57,814 bases of DNA from Ignavibacterium sp. (GTDB taxonomy: Bacteria; Zixibacteria; MSB-5A5; GN15; PGXB01): positions 1-57,814 of the forward strand of contig DYGG01000018.1 in the NCBI GenBank assembly GCA_020724775.1, written 5' to 3'. This document shows, in pieces, positions 33,594 to 43,291 of the stretch. The position numbers were made by a program, and so were the translations under genes. The notes below the pieces were generated by a model, which searched no databases, was not told the DNA's origin, and worked only from the letters and a program-made list of their open reading frames with translations. The first letter of the stretch is position 1. Each line of letters opens with the position of its first letter.

Positions 33594-35347
33594 TTAAGAC
33601 GAATAAGGTCGGCTGGGACGGGCTCGCAAAGAGGGTACCGCTTTCCGAATCGATTGGGTAATAACGCCGACCGACAGAAAGAGAAGAATGATATCGACGA
33701 CCGAGAGAATCAGATTCCGGTTGGGGATATAGTCGTTGAAGAGAGCATATACCAGAGAAGCGATGGTAGTTATTACCATAACAACGGCCAAAATAAGAGT
33801 GAACCAACTTTTCTTCCCGGCGAGATTGAGCCAGACGGTAACTGCTATCAAGGTTAATGCCGCCAGGAGTTGGTTGCTGGCGCCGAAAACAGGCCAGATG
33901 AGGCGGTAACCGTTGGTGACCGCCAGAAGGAACATCAGCACCACGGCGATTCCGGAATTGAACCAGTAATTTTGCAGGAGAGCCGGCGAAGTTTTGAACA
34001 CGGCGCGCCAGAGTTCCTCCAGGATATAACGGTTAAGGCGGACAGCAGCATCAAGAGTGGTGACCACGAAGCCTTCGACCATCAGGATACCGATGATGGC
34101 GCCCAGGGCAACGGTGATACCGAAGGCGTTATGCAGAAGGGCGCCGACGGCCAGTGAAAAAGCGAGAATCGGGTTGCCGGCGCCGGTGGCAGGCCAGGTA
34201 ATCTTCAGATAGTCTCACTCATGCTGAGTGATGAGGCAACCGTAATTATCACCAGCACCGCCAGAAGCGATTCCAGAAGCATGCCGCCAAATCCGATAGT
34301 GCGCGCCTGTGATTCGGCGCTTATCTGCTTGGCCGTGGTTCCCCCCGCTACCAGAGAGTGAAAACCGGAAATCGCGCCGCAGGCGATTATTATGAAGAGC
34401 ATCGGCCAGACCGGTCCCATATGGGTATTCCCCTCCTGAAGGCTCCAGGTCGGCATATGCGTTATGGCGCCTCCCATACCTGTAATTATGATTCCCAGGA
34501 GCATCGCCACAATGCCGCCATAGAGAATCTGGACATTGATAAAATCGCGAGGCTGAAGAATGGTCCAAACCGGCAAGCCGGAGGCGAAAAGAACATAGAT
34601 GGATAAAATCACCATCCATGTGAATCCGGGGAGACTCAACGGGATTTTGAAACCGACATAAATGGAGAGAGCGCATATCAAAGCGGCTAAGAGAAAGGAA
34701 AGAACGGTGTTAAGTCTCTTCTTGAAAATCAGATATCCCAAAAGAGGGGCACAGAGCGTAATGATGATTACCGAGGTTGAGGCAATTCCCCCGACTACAC
34801 CCATCAATTGCCCCTCCACCACCCTGGTTTTAAGAAGAGATTGACTGGGCGAAAGACCGAGACTTTCCACTGGCCAGACCGAGGTAAGTGATATGGCGGT
34901 CAGGGAGAGAAATGCCGATGTCACCAGGACGAGCATTATGCCGGTAAAACTGATGAACATAATAAAGCCGTAATCTCCCAGCGCTTTGCGGGCGATTTCA
35001 GCCATCGAGGAGCCGCTTTCCCGGATGGAAGCAAAGAGAGCGGCGAAGTCATGCACCGCTCCGAAGAAAATTCCCCCAATGATTATCCAGAGCCAGGCAG
35101 GCCCGACTCCATACAGAATTCCGAGCGTGGGCCCGATGATAGGCCCGGCGCCGGCTATTGCCGAATAATGATGGGCAAACAACACCGGAAGTCGCGTCGG
35201 AACATAATCGACCCCGTCATTACTTTCCACCGCCGGCGTTTTCCGGGAGGGGTCTACCCCCAGTTTCCGGGAAATCCAGTTTCCCTAACTGCGGTAAGCG
35301 ATAACCAGCAGGATAATGGACGGGATAAGCAGAATTAGAATATTCAT
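33594..35347 (-). pseudogene. cstA: Carbon-starvation/peptide transporter CstA, two lesions
   Basis: The true start is ATG at 35347 (MNILILLIPSIILLVIAYRS), followed by an in-frame TAG at 35287-35285 where CstA proteins have Tyr, then GNWISRKLGVDPSRKTP and VESNDGVDYVPTRLPVLFAH. The middle continues to 34205 (typical SAIAGAGPIIGPTLG, HDFAALFASIRESG and GGTTAKQIS). A frameshift at about 34212-34219 (sequence GAGTGAGAC on the minus strand) then leads into the rest: LKITWPATGAGNPILAF, ILMVEGFVVTTLDAA and RLNRYILEELW. Inserting one base or removing a GA dinucleotide restores the frame. The reconstructed length of about 584 residues is normal. Two independent lesions indicate a decaying gene, unless both are assembly errors. 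Intact CstA is a multi-pass peptide/pyruvate transporter. Confidence 0.85.
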
Positions 35348-35501
35348 AGCACTTTTATGTTGCCAAAACGAGGCTGATATTAAATAATATAAACGGCGGA
35401 ATCATTATGCAATACAATTCCTTAGAGATTCTATCAGAAACAGTTTCCGCCGATACACGTAATGAATATATAGCAAACCATCTGAAGAGAGTGTGAAAGG
35501 C

Positions 35502-36683
35502 ATGCGTCAGCGGTTCATAATTATTACGGTGCTGGGGGTTCTGCTAATAGCGTCGTCGGTCGCTTATCCGTCAGAATTCTTCAGCCGCAAGACCGTCACG
35601 GTGCCGCGTCAGGATGAAATTAGAGACGATATTTATATATTCGCCAACTACGGGAAAGTTAACGGCAAAATTTACGGCGACCTGACCGCTTTCTGTTATG
35701 ATATCAACAGTTCCGGAGAGATATTCGGAAATGTCAATCTCTTTGCTTACCGGGTCGGTATCCTGGGGGCGGTCGAAAAGAGCGCCCGTCTGTTTGGAAA
35801 CTATGTCAGTATTGACGGCAACATTGGGCATAATGTGGTCTGCTTCGGCAACGAAATCGGGATTGGGGAAAAAAGCATAATCGCCAGAGACCTGACCGCC
35901 GGCGGCAACAAGATTACCGTTGACGGTACGGTCAAAGGAAATGTCAAGATTGACGGCAGCAGTGTGATTATCTCCGGAAATATCGAGGGAAACGCCGATA
36001 TAACCACCGAGAATCTAATCATCATTCCTCCCGCCCAGATTTCGGGATACCTGCATTATACATCGCGAAAGGAAGCCTCAATTGAGTCCGGCGCCAATAT
36101 TCTGGGTGGCGTGGAGTGGAATCTTCCCAAGGAAAAAGACAAAGACGATGAAGAGGACCAGTTTACCGTATTCTCGCTGATACTCCGTTTTGTTCTCTTC
36201 GGAATGGCGCTGATTACCGGTCTGGTGATGATATTCCTGTTCCGCGAGCATACCCGCGAGTCGGTCCTGCAGATAGAGAAAAATTTCTGGGTGACACTGG
36301 CAATCGGCTGTCTTTCATTTATTGTCTTCACGGCCGGAGCGCTGGTCCTGATGATTCTGATTGTTTTCATTCCGATTGCGATATTCCTCATCTGTCTCGG
36401 TCTGGTGCTTTTCTATGTCGGCAAAATCTACCTTTCGATTCTTCTCGGGAGAAAATTTCTCGCCTTGCTGAGCCGTGGGAAAAGTTATGCTATCGGATGG
36501 GAATTGCTTCTGGGGTTGATAATCCTGACCCTTCTTTTCCTGGTGCCTTACCTCGGTTGTCTGGTCTATATATTTGCGTTTCTTATAGGAATTGGCGCCG
36601 CCATTGGAGGATACACCGCTTTGATGCGCAAATTCCGATCGCTTTTGTCCGGCGCATCCGGCAACTTTCCCACCGCATCGTAG
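35502..36683 (+). CDS. Bactofilin-like beta-helix membrane protein
   Basis: A protein of about 393 residues. An N-terminal signal sequence (FIIITVLGVLLIASSVAYP) precedes a repetitive beta-helical region of bactofilin/polymer-forming type in which hydrophobic residues alternate on a roughly 17-19-residue rung (GKVNGKIYGDLTAFCYD, SGEIFGNVNLFAYRVG, VDGTVKGNVKIDGSSVIIS, GNIEGNADITTENLIII). A charged linker (EKDKDDEEDQ) and four transmembrane helices follow (FVLFGMALITGLVMIFLF and others). Bactofilins are normally cytoplasmic; here the signal peptide puts the helix outside the inner membrane. The start is uncertain: ATG 35502 or an in-frame GTG at 35493. Divergent from cstA. Confidence 0.75.
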   Translation: MRQRFIIITVLGVLLIASSVAYPSEFFSRKTVTVPRQDEIRDDIYIFANYGKVNGKIYGDLTAFCYDINSSGEIFGNVNLFAYRVGILGAVEKSARLFGNYVSIDGNIGHNVVCFGNEIGIGEKSIIARDLTAGGNKITVDGTVKGNVKIDGSSVIISGNIEGNADITTENLIIIPPAQISGYLHYTSRKEASIESGANILGGVEWNLPKEKDKDDEEDQFTVFSLILRFVLFGMALITGLVMIFLFREHTRESVLQIEKNFWVTLAIGCLSFIVFTAGALVLMILIVFIPIAIFLICLGLVLFYVGKIYLSILLGRKFLALLSRGKSYAIGWELLLGLIILTLLFLVPYLGCLVYIFAFLIGIGAAIGGYTALMRKFRSLLSGASGNFPTAS

Positions 36684-36752
36684 CGCTTATCGCTGCCTGA
36701 TTTAGCCACGGTGGGGAGTTATAAATCTTCAAATTTCCCGATAATTGCTTTC

Positions 36753-36778
36753 AAAAAAAACGCCGGCTTGAGCCGGCG
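36753..36778 (-). terminator. Rho-independent terminator
   Basis: Stem CGCCGGC (36761-36767) / GCCGGCG (36772-36778) with loop TTGA, preceded on the plus strand by eight A residues (36753-36760). On the minus strand this is a GC hairpin followed by a U-run, 30 nt past the stop of the GH35-like gene. Confidence 0.9.
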
Positions 36779-36808
36779 ATCAGATTTCGATTTCGGAGAG
36801 TCTGTCCG

Positions 36809-38986
36809 TTATTTCGGCTCCAGCAGAAAGATTTTGCCGTCGGGAAAATCAAGTTTCACCGGCATTCCTTTCCGCAGTGTCTCCGAGGATAACTTCTGCG
36901 GTTGCGGATTCTCGCCGGAGAGCAGGTCAACCATCTTTATCTTGGCGGAGGCGATTCCCAGTTTCCGCAGGTCAACCCGGACAATCACTTCGCGGCTGGC
37001 GGTGTTGGCAAGAGCGGAGAGTTCCCCTGGGGGAGGGGCTACGACAAAGAGAACCACTCTCTTTTCGGCGCGCTGCACCGAGAGGTCAACCGAGGGGTCG
37101 GAGCAGTAAAGTATGGACGTGAGGTCGTTTTCCGCCAAAAGCGACTCGATAAAGCCCAGTTTGTTATGGTCACCTTCAGAGCCAATATTAAAAGAGAACA
37201 GGTAAAACGTCCCTTTGTATCGGGAGGAAGCCACACCCACATTCTTCTTGCTGGCGGTGGCAATCTTTTTTGCCTTGGAATCGGTGGTCAGGATATGCCC
37301 GTAAACGGCAGAGGTAAACTGGGTATGTTTCAGTTTAATCTGGTCCACGCCGTAATTGAGGGCGGTTTTGATTCTCATATGACGGCTCAACACCAGGCAG
37401 TCATGGAAATTCTCATCGAAACGGGGCATAAGCCCGCAGGCGATAACATTGACCCCTTTCTTTACCAATTCCACAATCGCTGTTTGCATCGCCTCCGGCA
37501 AAAATTCCGCCGTCGGAAGTATCACCAGGTCATATTTGCCGAGATGTTCCGGGTCCACCGTTTCACAGATATCATACTCCAGTTTCAGGCGCATTAAGTC
37601 ACGGCAGATACCGGCGACAGAATCGCTCAGCAGCCGCTCGATATACTCGAACTGCTGCGGACTGTCGAGCAGGCGAATCCACTGGTAGAAGCGGTTCCCG
37701 ACCACGCAGATTTTTCGGGAGTTATCGAGTTCATTAATTTTGGCGCTCAGAATGGAGGCATTGAATTGACGGATGACTTCGTAACCGCTGGAGATGGTGC
37801 CGTCCTTGGCAAGCGGCGCGCCATACCAGTGGTCGCGGTCGACAAACATATAATGATTGAATCCCTTGAAGCCGGAGACCAGGCCGGCCACGAGATAGAA
37901 TTTGCGGAGACCATCGGGATAATGACGCGGCGCCGCCTGCAGTTCTTTCTCCGTCGCCGGAGCGCCGGAGATATATGATAACGCCCAGGCGAACTGGTAC
38001 TCCCCTTTCAGATAACGACCCTTCTGGACCAGGTCGAAATAACTTCCCTCGGGCAAAACATTAACACCGAGCATCGGCTCATATTCCTTGGAAGCAAGGT
38101 TAAAGGCCGGCAGAATGTCGCCCGGGCGGAAATAAAGCGAACGGAAAAAGAGAGGCGATACGGTGTAGGATTTGAAAATCTCCTGCAATGTGGCGAGGTA
38201 GGTCTTAAGAATATATTCCCGGAAACGGAACCAGTCAAAAACCTTGGGAAGTTCTTTCGTATCGAGACGGGAAAAGTTGCGGGGCGGTTCCACTTTGTCG
38301 AAACTCTCCGCTTTCTCCTTATATAACTGATTCAATTTCTTGATATCTTCATAACGGGAAGCCAGAAACCCGGGGTAATGTTTGGCAAGCATATCGGGAT
38401 TGAAATCGGCCGAACCGGGGTCGAGATACCGTCCAAAAGAGGTCTCGTAATCGAGTTCAACCATGAAAACCGGTCCCCGGGGATGAATATAATTCCTGGT
38501 AGTCTCCACCAGCGTCTTGAAATAGTTGCGGAGGTAATGCTGAAAGGTAGTATGCAGATAACTGGGCAGGAAACCGCCGGAAACGCCGGCATCGTCATTC
38601 AGCCGCAACTCTTGTCCTTTGGCATCGCGAGCATAAATCTTGAAATCATTAAAAAGAAATTGAGGCAACCCGCCATTGGGCCACTGCCCGCCGATTATAG
38701 GTCCCGGACGAAGAATGACTTTAAAACCAAATTCCCGCGCCAGTTCCAGAAAGACAATCAGGTCCTTGCGGGGGTCACTGAATCCGGAGAAATCAATATG
38801 TTTGTTGGCATCCTGATGAAGATTCCAGGGGACTGCCGAAGAGATAATCCTGAAACCGGCCCTCTTAATTCTCTCGAAGCAGATCGACCAATATTTCTTA
38901 TCCACCCGAAAATAGTGCATTTCCACTGAGAATGGGTAATAAGTCTCTTTACCTATGACGAACTTGTTATCTGTGACTCCTAACAT
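36809..38986 (-). CDS. GH35-like glycosidase (beta-galactosidase family)
   Basis: A 725-residue protein with the GH35 TIM-barrel signature at its N-terminus: EMHYFRVDKKYWSICFERIK, RAGFRIISSAVPWNLH, IDFSGF and VILRPGPIIGGQWPNGGLPQ. A GH42-like trimerisation/beta-sandwich part follows. The acid/base segment, normally MVQ.ENEYG, reads FMVELDYETSFG, so the Glu is kept but the Asn before it is Tyr; activity or specificity may be altered. No signal peptide, so it should be cytoplasmic, unusual for an enzyme digesting polymers. Start ATG 38986 with a modest AAGG site; a U-tract terminator follows. Possible substrates are beta-galactosides or other beta-linked glycans. It is monocistronic. Confidence 0.75.
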   Translation of the reverse strand: MLGVTDNKFVIGKETYYPFSVEMHYFRVDKKYWSICFERIKRAGFRIISSAVPWNLHQDANKHIDFSGFSDPRKDLIVFLELAREFGFKVILRPGPIIGGQWPNGGLPQFLFNDFKIYARDAKGQELRLNDDAGVSGGFLPSYLHTTFQHYLRNYFKTLVETTRNYIHPRGPVFMVELDYETSFGRYLDPGSADFNPDMLAKHYPGFLASRYEDIKKLNQLYKEKAESFDKVEPPRNFSRLDTKELPKVFDWFRFREYILKTYLATLQEIFKSYTVSPLFFRSLYFRPGDILPAFNLASKEYEPMLGVNVLPEGSYFDLVQKGRYLKGEYQFAWALSYISGAPATEKELQAAPRHYPDGLRKFYLVAGLVSGFKGFNHYMFVDRDHWYGAPLAKDGTISSGYEVIRQFNASILSAKINELDNSRKICVVGNRFYQWIRLLDSPQQFEYIERLLSDSVAGICRDLMRLKLEYDICETVDPEHLGKYDLVILPTAEFLPEAMQTAIVELVKKGVNVIACGLMPRFDENFHDCLVLSRHMRIKTALNYGVDQIKLKHTQFTSAVYGHILTTDSKAKKIATASKKNVGVASSRYKGTFYLFSFNIGSEGDHNKLGFIESLLAENDLTSILYCSDPSVDLSVQRAEKRVVLFVVAPPPGELSALANTASREVIVRVDLRKLGIASAKIKMVDLLSGENPQPQKLSSETLRKGMPVKLDFPDGKIFLLEPK

Positions 38987-39345
38987 ATAAGACCTTATCT
39001 TTCAACGGGTTACATGAAAAGATATTCCATTGAACAAAAGGAATCTTAAGTAAAATGGAGGAATAAGTCAATAAGATTTCTCGAGGAGGTCTATATTCAA
39101 ACCGGGCGGTAGAAATCTAAAATCTGTAAGTTGTTAGTTTATAAAGGATTACACTCCGTCAGAATTGCAAAAATATCAACAACATTTCCACAATATTGTT
39201 GTCAACTCGTAACCAATTGATTAATAGGCAATTATAACGATAAATCTGAGAATTTTAGATTCTAATTGTATTCTATTGTGAAACAATAAGATAAATAAAA
39301 AAGCCCTCAGTTTTGCCGAGGGCTTTTAAATTCGCTTGCGACCGA
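38987..39345. other. AT-rich intergenic region
   Basis: Very AT-rich, about 360 bp, between the GH35-like gene start and the next gene's stop. It must contain the GH35 promoter, but no pair of boxes is convincing. No gene-like frame. The terminator of the downstream gene (39301-39325) is listed separately. Confidence 0.5.
39301..39325 (-). terminator. Rho-independent terminator
   Basis: Perfect 8-bp stem AAGCCCTC (39301-39308) / GAGGGCTT (39318-39325). On the minus strand it is followed by a U-rich tract (TTTTTTATTTAT). It lies 21 nt past the stop of the secreted protein gene; the plus-strand side also has TTTT, so it can work both ways. Confidence 0.9.
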
Positions 39346-40311
39346 TTATTTCAGGAGCATCAATTTCTTGGTGCTTTGGAATTTCTCTGCTTCGATTCTG
39401 TAGAAGTAGATACCGGTGGCAACCACTGAGCCGTTGTCGGAAGTTCCATCCCAGGTAACCTGGTAGAATCCGGCGGGAAGTTCTTTGTCCACCAGAGTGG
39501 CAATCCGCTGACCGAGGATATTGAAAATGCTCAGATTGGTCATCGAGGCTTTGGGAAGGGCAAATTCAATCACGGTGCTGGGGTTGAACGGGTTGGGATG
39601 GTTCTGTTCCAGAGCGTACTTAATAGGCAACAATTCCGAACTCTGCTGTCTTACATCGAGAGCCGGGTCTTTCACTTCAAAACAGACCGCCCCATTACCG
39701 CTTTCAAAATCGGAAGGAATATCGGCACCCTGGTCATCGCCGAAAGCCCAGTCGAAGGAAGGATCGCCAGTATTTATCGTGTCGATGCAGAAAGTTCCAG
39801 GGGCATCAATCTGATAATGAATTTCATAGAAAGCGGTAGCGCCGAGATTCGGCGGGAAGCCAGTGGTGGTAGCGAAGGCATGTCCTAAATAATCAGGAAG
39901 AGTGCCGTCAAAGTTGTCAACCTGAAAGGCAGAGGGCCAGTCAGAGGGGCTTCCGAACACGCCCCAGTAGGTGGCGTCGTTAAATCCGTTTTTGAGTGCA
40001 ACGTTATTATATGGCGCCGGAAGGACTGCACGACCGGTGCCGGTTGGGGCATCAACTTTGGTAACGGCGGTAATGTCGGGCGAGGTGAATTCCAGCCTGA
40101 AACTCCCGCCCAGCATGGAATCAGTAGCAGGGGCAGTATAATCCCAGATGATTTCAACGTAAAACGGCTGACCCAGAGGGATTTTCATAACTCCGTTGTC
40201 GTCCCAGAGCTGCGGAATGTTGATTGTCATATTAAAGTTCGACTGGGCGAAGACAGACGAGGCGGTAAGAAGGAAAAGGGCTAAAAACCCTACCAACAAA
40301 CTTCTTCTCAT
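39346..40311 (-). CDS. Secreted cohesin-like protein with sorting domain
   Basis: A 321-residue exported protein. After the signal peptide (LLVGFLALFLLTASSVFAQ) comes a beta-sandwich of about 180 residues whose start (IPLGQPFYVEIIWDY), MLGGSFRLEFTSPDI strand and late FYEIHYQIDAPGTFCIDTI strand resemble cohesin-type domains. The C-terminal 95 residues are a FlgD-like sorting domain (NHPNPFNPSTVIEFALP, NILGQRIATLVDKELPAG, TGIYFYRIEAEKF, ending KLMLLK), typical of type-IX-like surface delivery. ATG 40311 follows AGGAG with 6-nt spacing, so an in-frame TTG two codons earlier is not needed. It probably attaches to the cell surface, where its sandwich could hold dockerin proteins encoded next door. 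The cohesin assignment is tentative. Confidence 0.72.
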   Translation of the reverse strand: MRRSLLVGFLALFLLTASSVFAQSNFNMTINIPQLWDDNGVMKIPLGQPFYVEIIWDYTAPATDSMLGGSFRLEFTSPDITAVTKVDAPTGTGRAVLPAPYNNVALKNGFNDATYWGVFGSPSDWPSAFQVDNFDGTLPDYLGHAFATTTGFPPNLGATAFYEIHYQIDAPGTFCIDTINTGDPSFDWAFGDDQGADIPSDFESGNGAVCFEVKDPALDVRQQSSELLPIKYALEQNHPNPFNPSTVIEFALPKASMTNLSIFNILGQRIATLVDKELPAGFYQVTWDGTSDNGSVVATGIYFYRIEAEKFQSTKKLMLLK

Positions 40312-40580
40312 TTCCAACTCCTATTTTTTATTTTTCCATTTTCGAAAAGAAAGTTGCCAGTTCAATGAGCCCAAACAGCCCGTGGAACCGACAGTCTTAT
40401 ATTCAAAACCACTTTAACAATTAGCTATAATCTCCTTTTCACCTCCCTCTTGTTAAATAAGTCCTTCCTCCCTGTCGGACTCATACTCATAGGGACTCCT
40501 CAGGATGCCATTATAAAACCTGCCGCAATATTAGTCAACTAAAAAACCTCTAAATTCTCCCGGTCTTTTTCCTTCGCAGA

Positions 40581-42977
40581 TCATAGCGGTGGCGGCGGGC
40601 CATCCTTGAACAGATAACTAATCAGATAGGTGGCATCAAGTATGTTTATACCGCCGCTGCCGTTGGCATCACCGGCATAAGCATCAGGAGCCGGTCCACC
40701 CTTGTACAGGAAACTGATAATATAGGTGGCGTCAAGGATGTTTATAACGCCGTTAGTGTTGGCGTCACCGCGCAGGTAATTAGCGATTATTATCTTCCCC
40801 CGTTTGAATGCCGGAGTGTAGGAATTGACTATGGAATAAAGTTGTACATGCGAGGTCGAAATTTCGGTGGTGTCTATCGTGATTACCTGCGGGCTGGGAA
40901 CAGATGACGCGGCAATGACATAGATGTTCAGAATGGCGCCGGTGCCGGGGTCGAGATAGTTAGAGCCGCTGGTGGTATTGGAGGTGAGCCGGAACCGAAA
41001 GCGGAGATTGGTCGGGTCGTAAGTCAGGGGGTTGACTTCCTGAAAATAAGAAGTCCGCAGACCGGTGACGGAGAAAGGATTGCTTACCCAGAGGTCAAGG
41101 TAGGTGGCATCGCTGAATTCTATCGGCAGCATCATCTGCTTAATCTGGAAGAAATTGGTCAGCCGTATCGGCACCTCTATGGTATCGCCGGGACGGGCGA
41201 CGATAGAGTCGATTTTCAGGGTATCCTGAATAACCATCACCAATCGCGGATAGGTTCTGGTGTGGGTTCCTTTCGGGACGGTGCCAGTCATGGATACATT
41301 ATACAAACCCCACTGAGTATAGGTATGGCTCGGATTCTGGTCTGTAGAAGAGCCGCCGTCACCGAAGTCCCAGAGCCAGGAAGGGGCGGTAACGGGGGAT
41401 ATATCGGTGAAGTTAACAGTCAATGGCGCCAGCCCGACAAGAACCGGTCCAGCGGTAAAATTCATATTTGGCAGGCTGGTCAAGGACGAGCAGACATTGA
41501 TTCTTCCCGAGCCGAGTTGTCCCGGATAGAAAGGATTATAGACATCAATATCGTCGGCATGATTCATGATAATAGTATCAATCTGCTCTTTGCGGAGATT
41601 CGGCATATGTGACTTGATGAGCGCGGCCAGGCCTGCCACATGTGGAGCCGCCATCGAAGTGCCGTCAAGATAGGCATAAACGGCGGAGCCATGATTGGAA
41701 TAGGTGTTGTAGATGCTTACACCGGGCGCGGAGACATCAATCCAAGCGCCATAGTTGGAAAAGGAGGCTTTGGCATCACCGGAAGAGGTCGCGGCGACAG
41801 AGAGCGAAACGGGATAACCGTTATAACTGTAATAATCAAGAAAATCGGACTGGCTGTTGTCATCGTTGCCGGCGGCGTGCGTTATGACGACGCCGGAGTC
41901 GTTGGCGCGGTTGCAGGCGGTCCGCATAGCCGGAGTGTCGGCAGCGCCCCAACTGGCATTGATGACACAGGCGCCCATTCGGGCGGCATAGTCGATGGCG
42001 GTGGCGCAGTTGGCGGTATTGACATAACCGGTCTCATATCCGCCGTTGGGATTAACCCCGGAACCGCCGACCCGAAGGCACATAATCCTGGCGCCGGCAT
42101 AAGTCCCCAGTCCTCCCCCCCAGCCGCCGGCTAAGCCGGCGACTCCGGTGGAATTATTGGTCGTGGCGCCCGCAATACCGGCACAGTGGGTACCGTGGCC
42201 GTTGTAGTCGGTCGGGTTATTATCGGGTGTCCCGCAATCTTCGCCGGTCCAGCAGGTGACCCCGCTAAAACCGCTAAAGAAATCATAGCCAATCAGGTCA
42301 TCGATGACACCGTTACCATCATCGTCAATCGCATTGATATCTTCGGAATCAAAAACCACCATATCGCCATCAATATCCTCTCCGGGATTGACCCAGATTT
42401 TATCTTTCAAGTCGGGATGCGTGAAAAGCACGCCGCTGTCGATGATGGCAATTTTGGCGGTATCGGTGCTTTTCTGGATATCCCATCCGGCCGGCGACAT
42501 CGTTTTCGGCGGCGCCCACTGCATACCATAATACTGGTCATTAGGCACAGCCCGCACCGGAATCGCCCAGACAGGAGAAACGGTCTTAATATTGGGATTC
42601 TGCCGCAACTCGCTTATTATAGAATTGATATCCGCGGCTTCGTCAAAAAAGAGTTCAAAGAATTTGGACATATCATCGTCGCCGTAGAGGGCATCAGCCC
42701 CCTGCCGCCAGGGGAACATGGCGATCGCTTCCCGAACCTGATATTTGCTGAAGACTTGGTCGAGCGACGGGACTCCGAGACTGAGTGTCCCGAACCCTTT
42801 TGCCATTGTCTTCGTATTGACATTTTTTTCAAATTGAACTTCCAGCCGACCCGGCATCAAAATCGGCTTATTATCACCCTGCAGGTCATAGGTTCTTCCC
42901 TGCGCGGGCGAGATTGTGAGCAGCAGCGCCAACAAAAGGAAAGTAATAACCCCGGGAAATCCATACCGGTGGTTCAT
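40581..42977 (-). CDS. Subtilisin-like protease with PKD, cohesin-like and dockerin domains
   Basis: A secreted 798-residue S8 serine protease. A signal peptide ([17 protein letters not shown]) and a propeptide-like region precede the catalytic domain with triad D180 ([15 protein letters not shown]), H261 ([11 protein letters not shown]) and S441 ([17 protein letters not shown]). It is followed by a PKD domain (about 505-580, [11 protein letters not shown]), a cohesin-like sandwich (about 587-735, beginning [15 protein letters not shown]) and a C-terminal two-repeat dockerin ([18 protein letters not shown] and [18 protein letters not shown]). ATG 42977 has AGAGAGG at good spacing; an upstream frame extension to 43040 is not used. 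Carrying both a cohesin-like and a dockerin domain, it could link into an extracellular complex. Confidence 0.9.
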   Translation of the reverse strand: MNHRYGFPGVITFLLLALLLTISPAQGRTYDLQGDNKPILMPGRLEVQFEKNVNTKTMAKGFGTLSLGVPSLDQVFSKYQVREAIAMFPWRQGADALYGDDDMSKFFELFFDEAADINSIISELRQNPNIKTVSPVWAIPVRAVPNDQYYGMQWAPPKTMSPAGWDIQKSTDTAKIAIIDSGVLFTHPDLKDKIWVNPGEDIDGDMVVFDSEDINAIDDDGNGVIDDLIGYDFFSGFSGVTCWTGEDCGTPDNNPTDYNGHGTHCAGIAGATTNNSTGVAGLAGGWGGGLGTYAGARIMCLRVGGSGVNPNGGYETGYVNTANCATAIDYAARMGACVINASWGAADTPAMRTACNRANDSGVVITHAAGNDDNSQSDFLDYYSYNGYPVSLSVAATSSGDAKASFSNYGAWIDVSAPGVSIYNTYSNHGSAVYAYLDGTSMAAPHVAGLAALIKSHMPNLRKEQIDTIIMNHADDIDVYNPFYPGQLGSGRINVCSSLTSLPNMNFTAGPVLVGLAPLTVNFTDISPVTAPSWLWDFGDGGSSTDQNPSHTYTQWGLYNVSMTGTVPKGTHTRTYPRLVMVIQDTLKIDSIVARPGDTIEVPIRLTNFFQIKQMMLPIEFSDATYLDLWVSNPFSVTGLRTSYFQEVNPLTYDPTNLRFRFRLTSNTTSGSNYLDPGTGAILNIYVIAASSVPSPQVITIDTTEISTSHVQLYSIVNSYTPAFKRGKIIIANYLRGDANTNGVINILDATYIISFLYKGGPAPDAYAGDANGSGGINILDATYLISYLFKDGPPPPL

Positions 42978-43291
42978 AGTTGCCTCTCTTTGCAAATTAA
43001 TAAAATATCTCTTATCGCAAGTCATCATATCGCAAATCAAATGTTTTCAATGTCATAGAATAGAACCGCCTCTAACTCTCATCGGTTCGCTCAATTATTA
43101 ATTTTCATAACTTTGTTATCGGTCAAAATCACAGCATTTCCATGGCGGCGGTGTGAGGTACTGTCTCCCCCCGGTAAACTTGCCCCTTTTTTAGCCCTAG
43201 TTTCAATCTCATTAATACAGGAATCCCGCCTTGCGGCGGGATTCCTGATTGAAGCATCACTGACTTCCGTAGTCAGCGAGTTTTCTGACAA
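42978..43291. other. Intergenic region with hairpin element
   Basis: About 310 bp. Contains the 13-bp hairpin listed at 43218-43247 and AT-rich sequence (42990-43110) that probably holds the protease promoter; no -35/-10 pair stands out. No gene recognised. Confidence 0.5.
43218..43247 (-). terminator. Hairpin, probable terminator or dispersed repeat
   Basis: CAGGAATCCCGCC (43218-43230) and GGCGGGATTCCTG (43235-43247) form a perfect 13-bp stem with a 4-nt loop, 45 nt beyond the stop of the minus-strand dockerin gene. There is no long U-run, and the GGCGGGATTCC core resembles the hairpins near 14470, so it may be a mobile hairpin repeat serving as a terminator. Confidence 0.6.

Noticed and set aside
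34205-34220. Programmed ribosomal frameshift in cstA
   Set aside because: No slippery heptamer or downstream structure is visible, and a second, independent nonsense codon at 35285-35287 makes gene decay or assembly error more likely.
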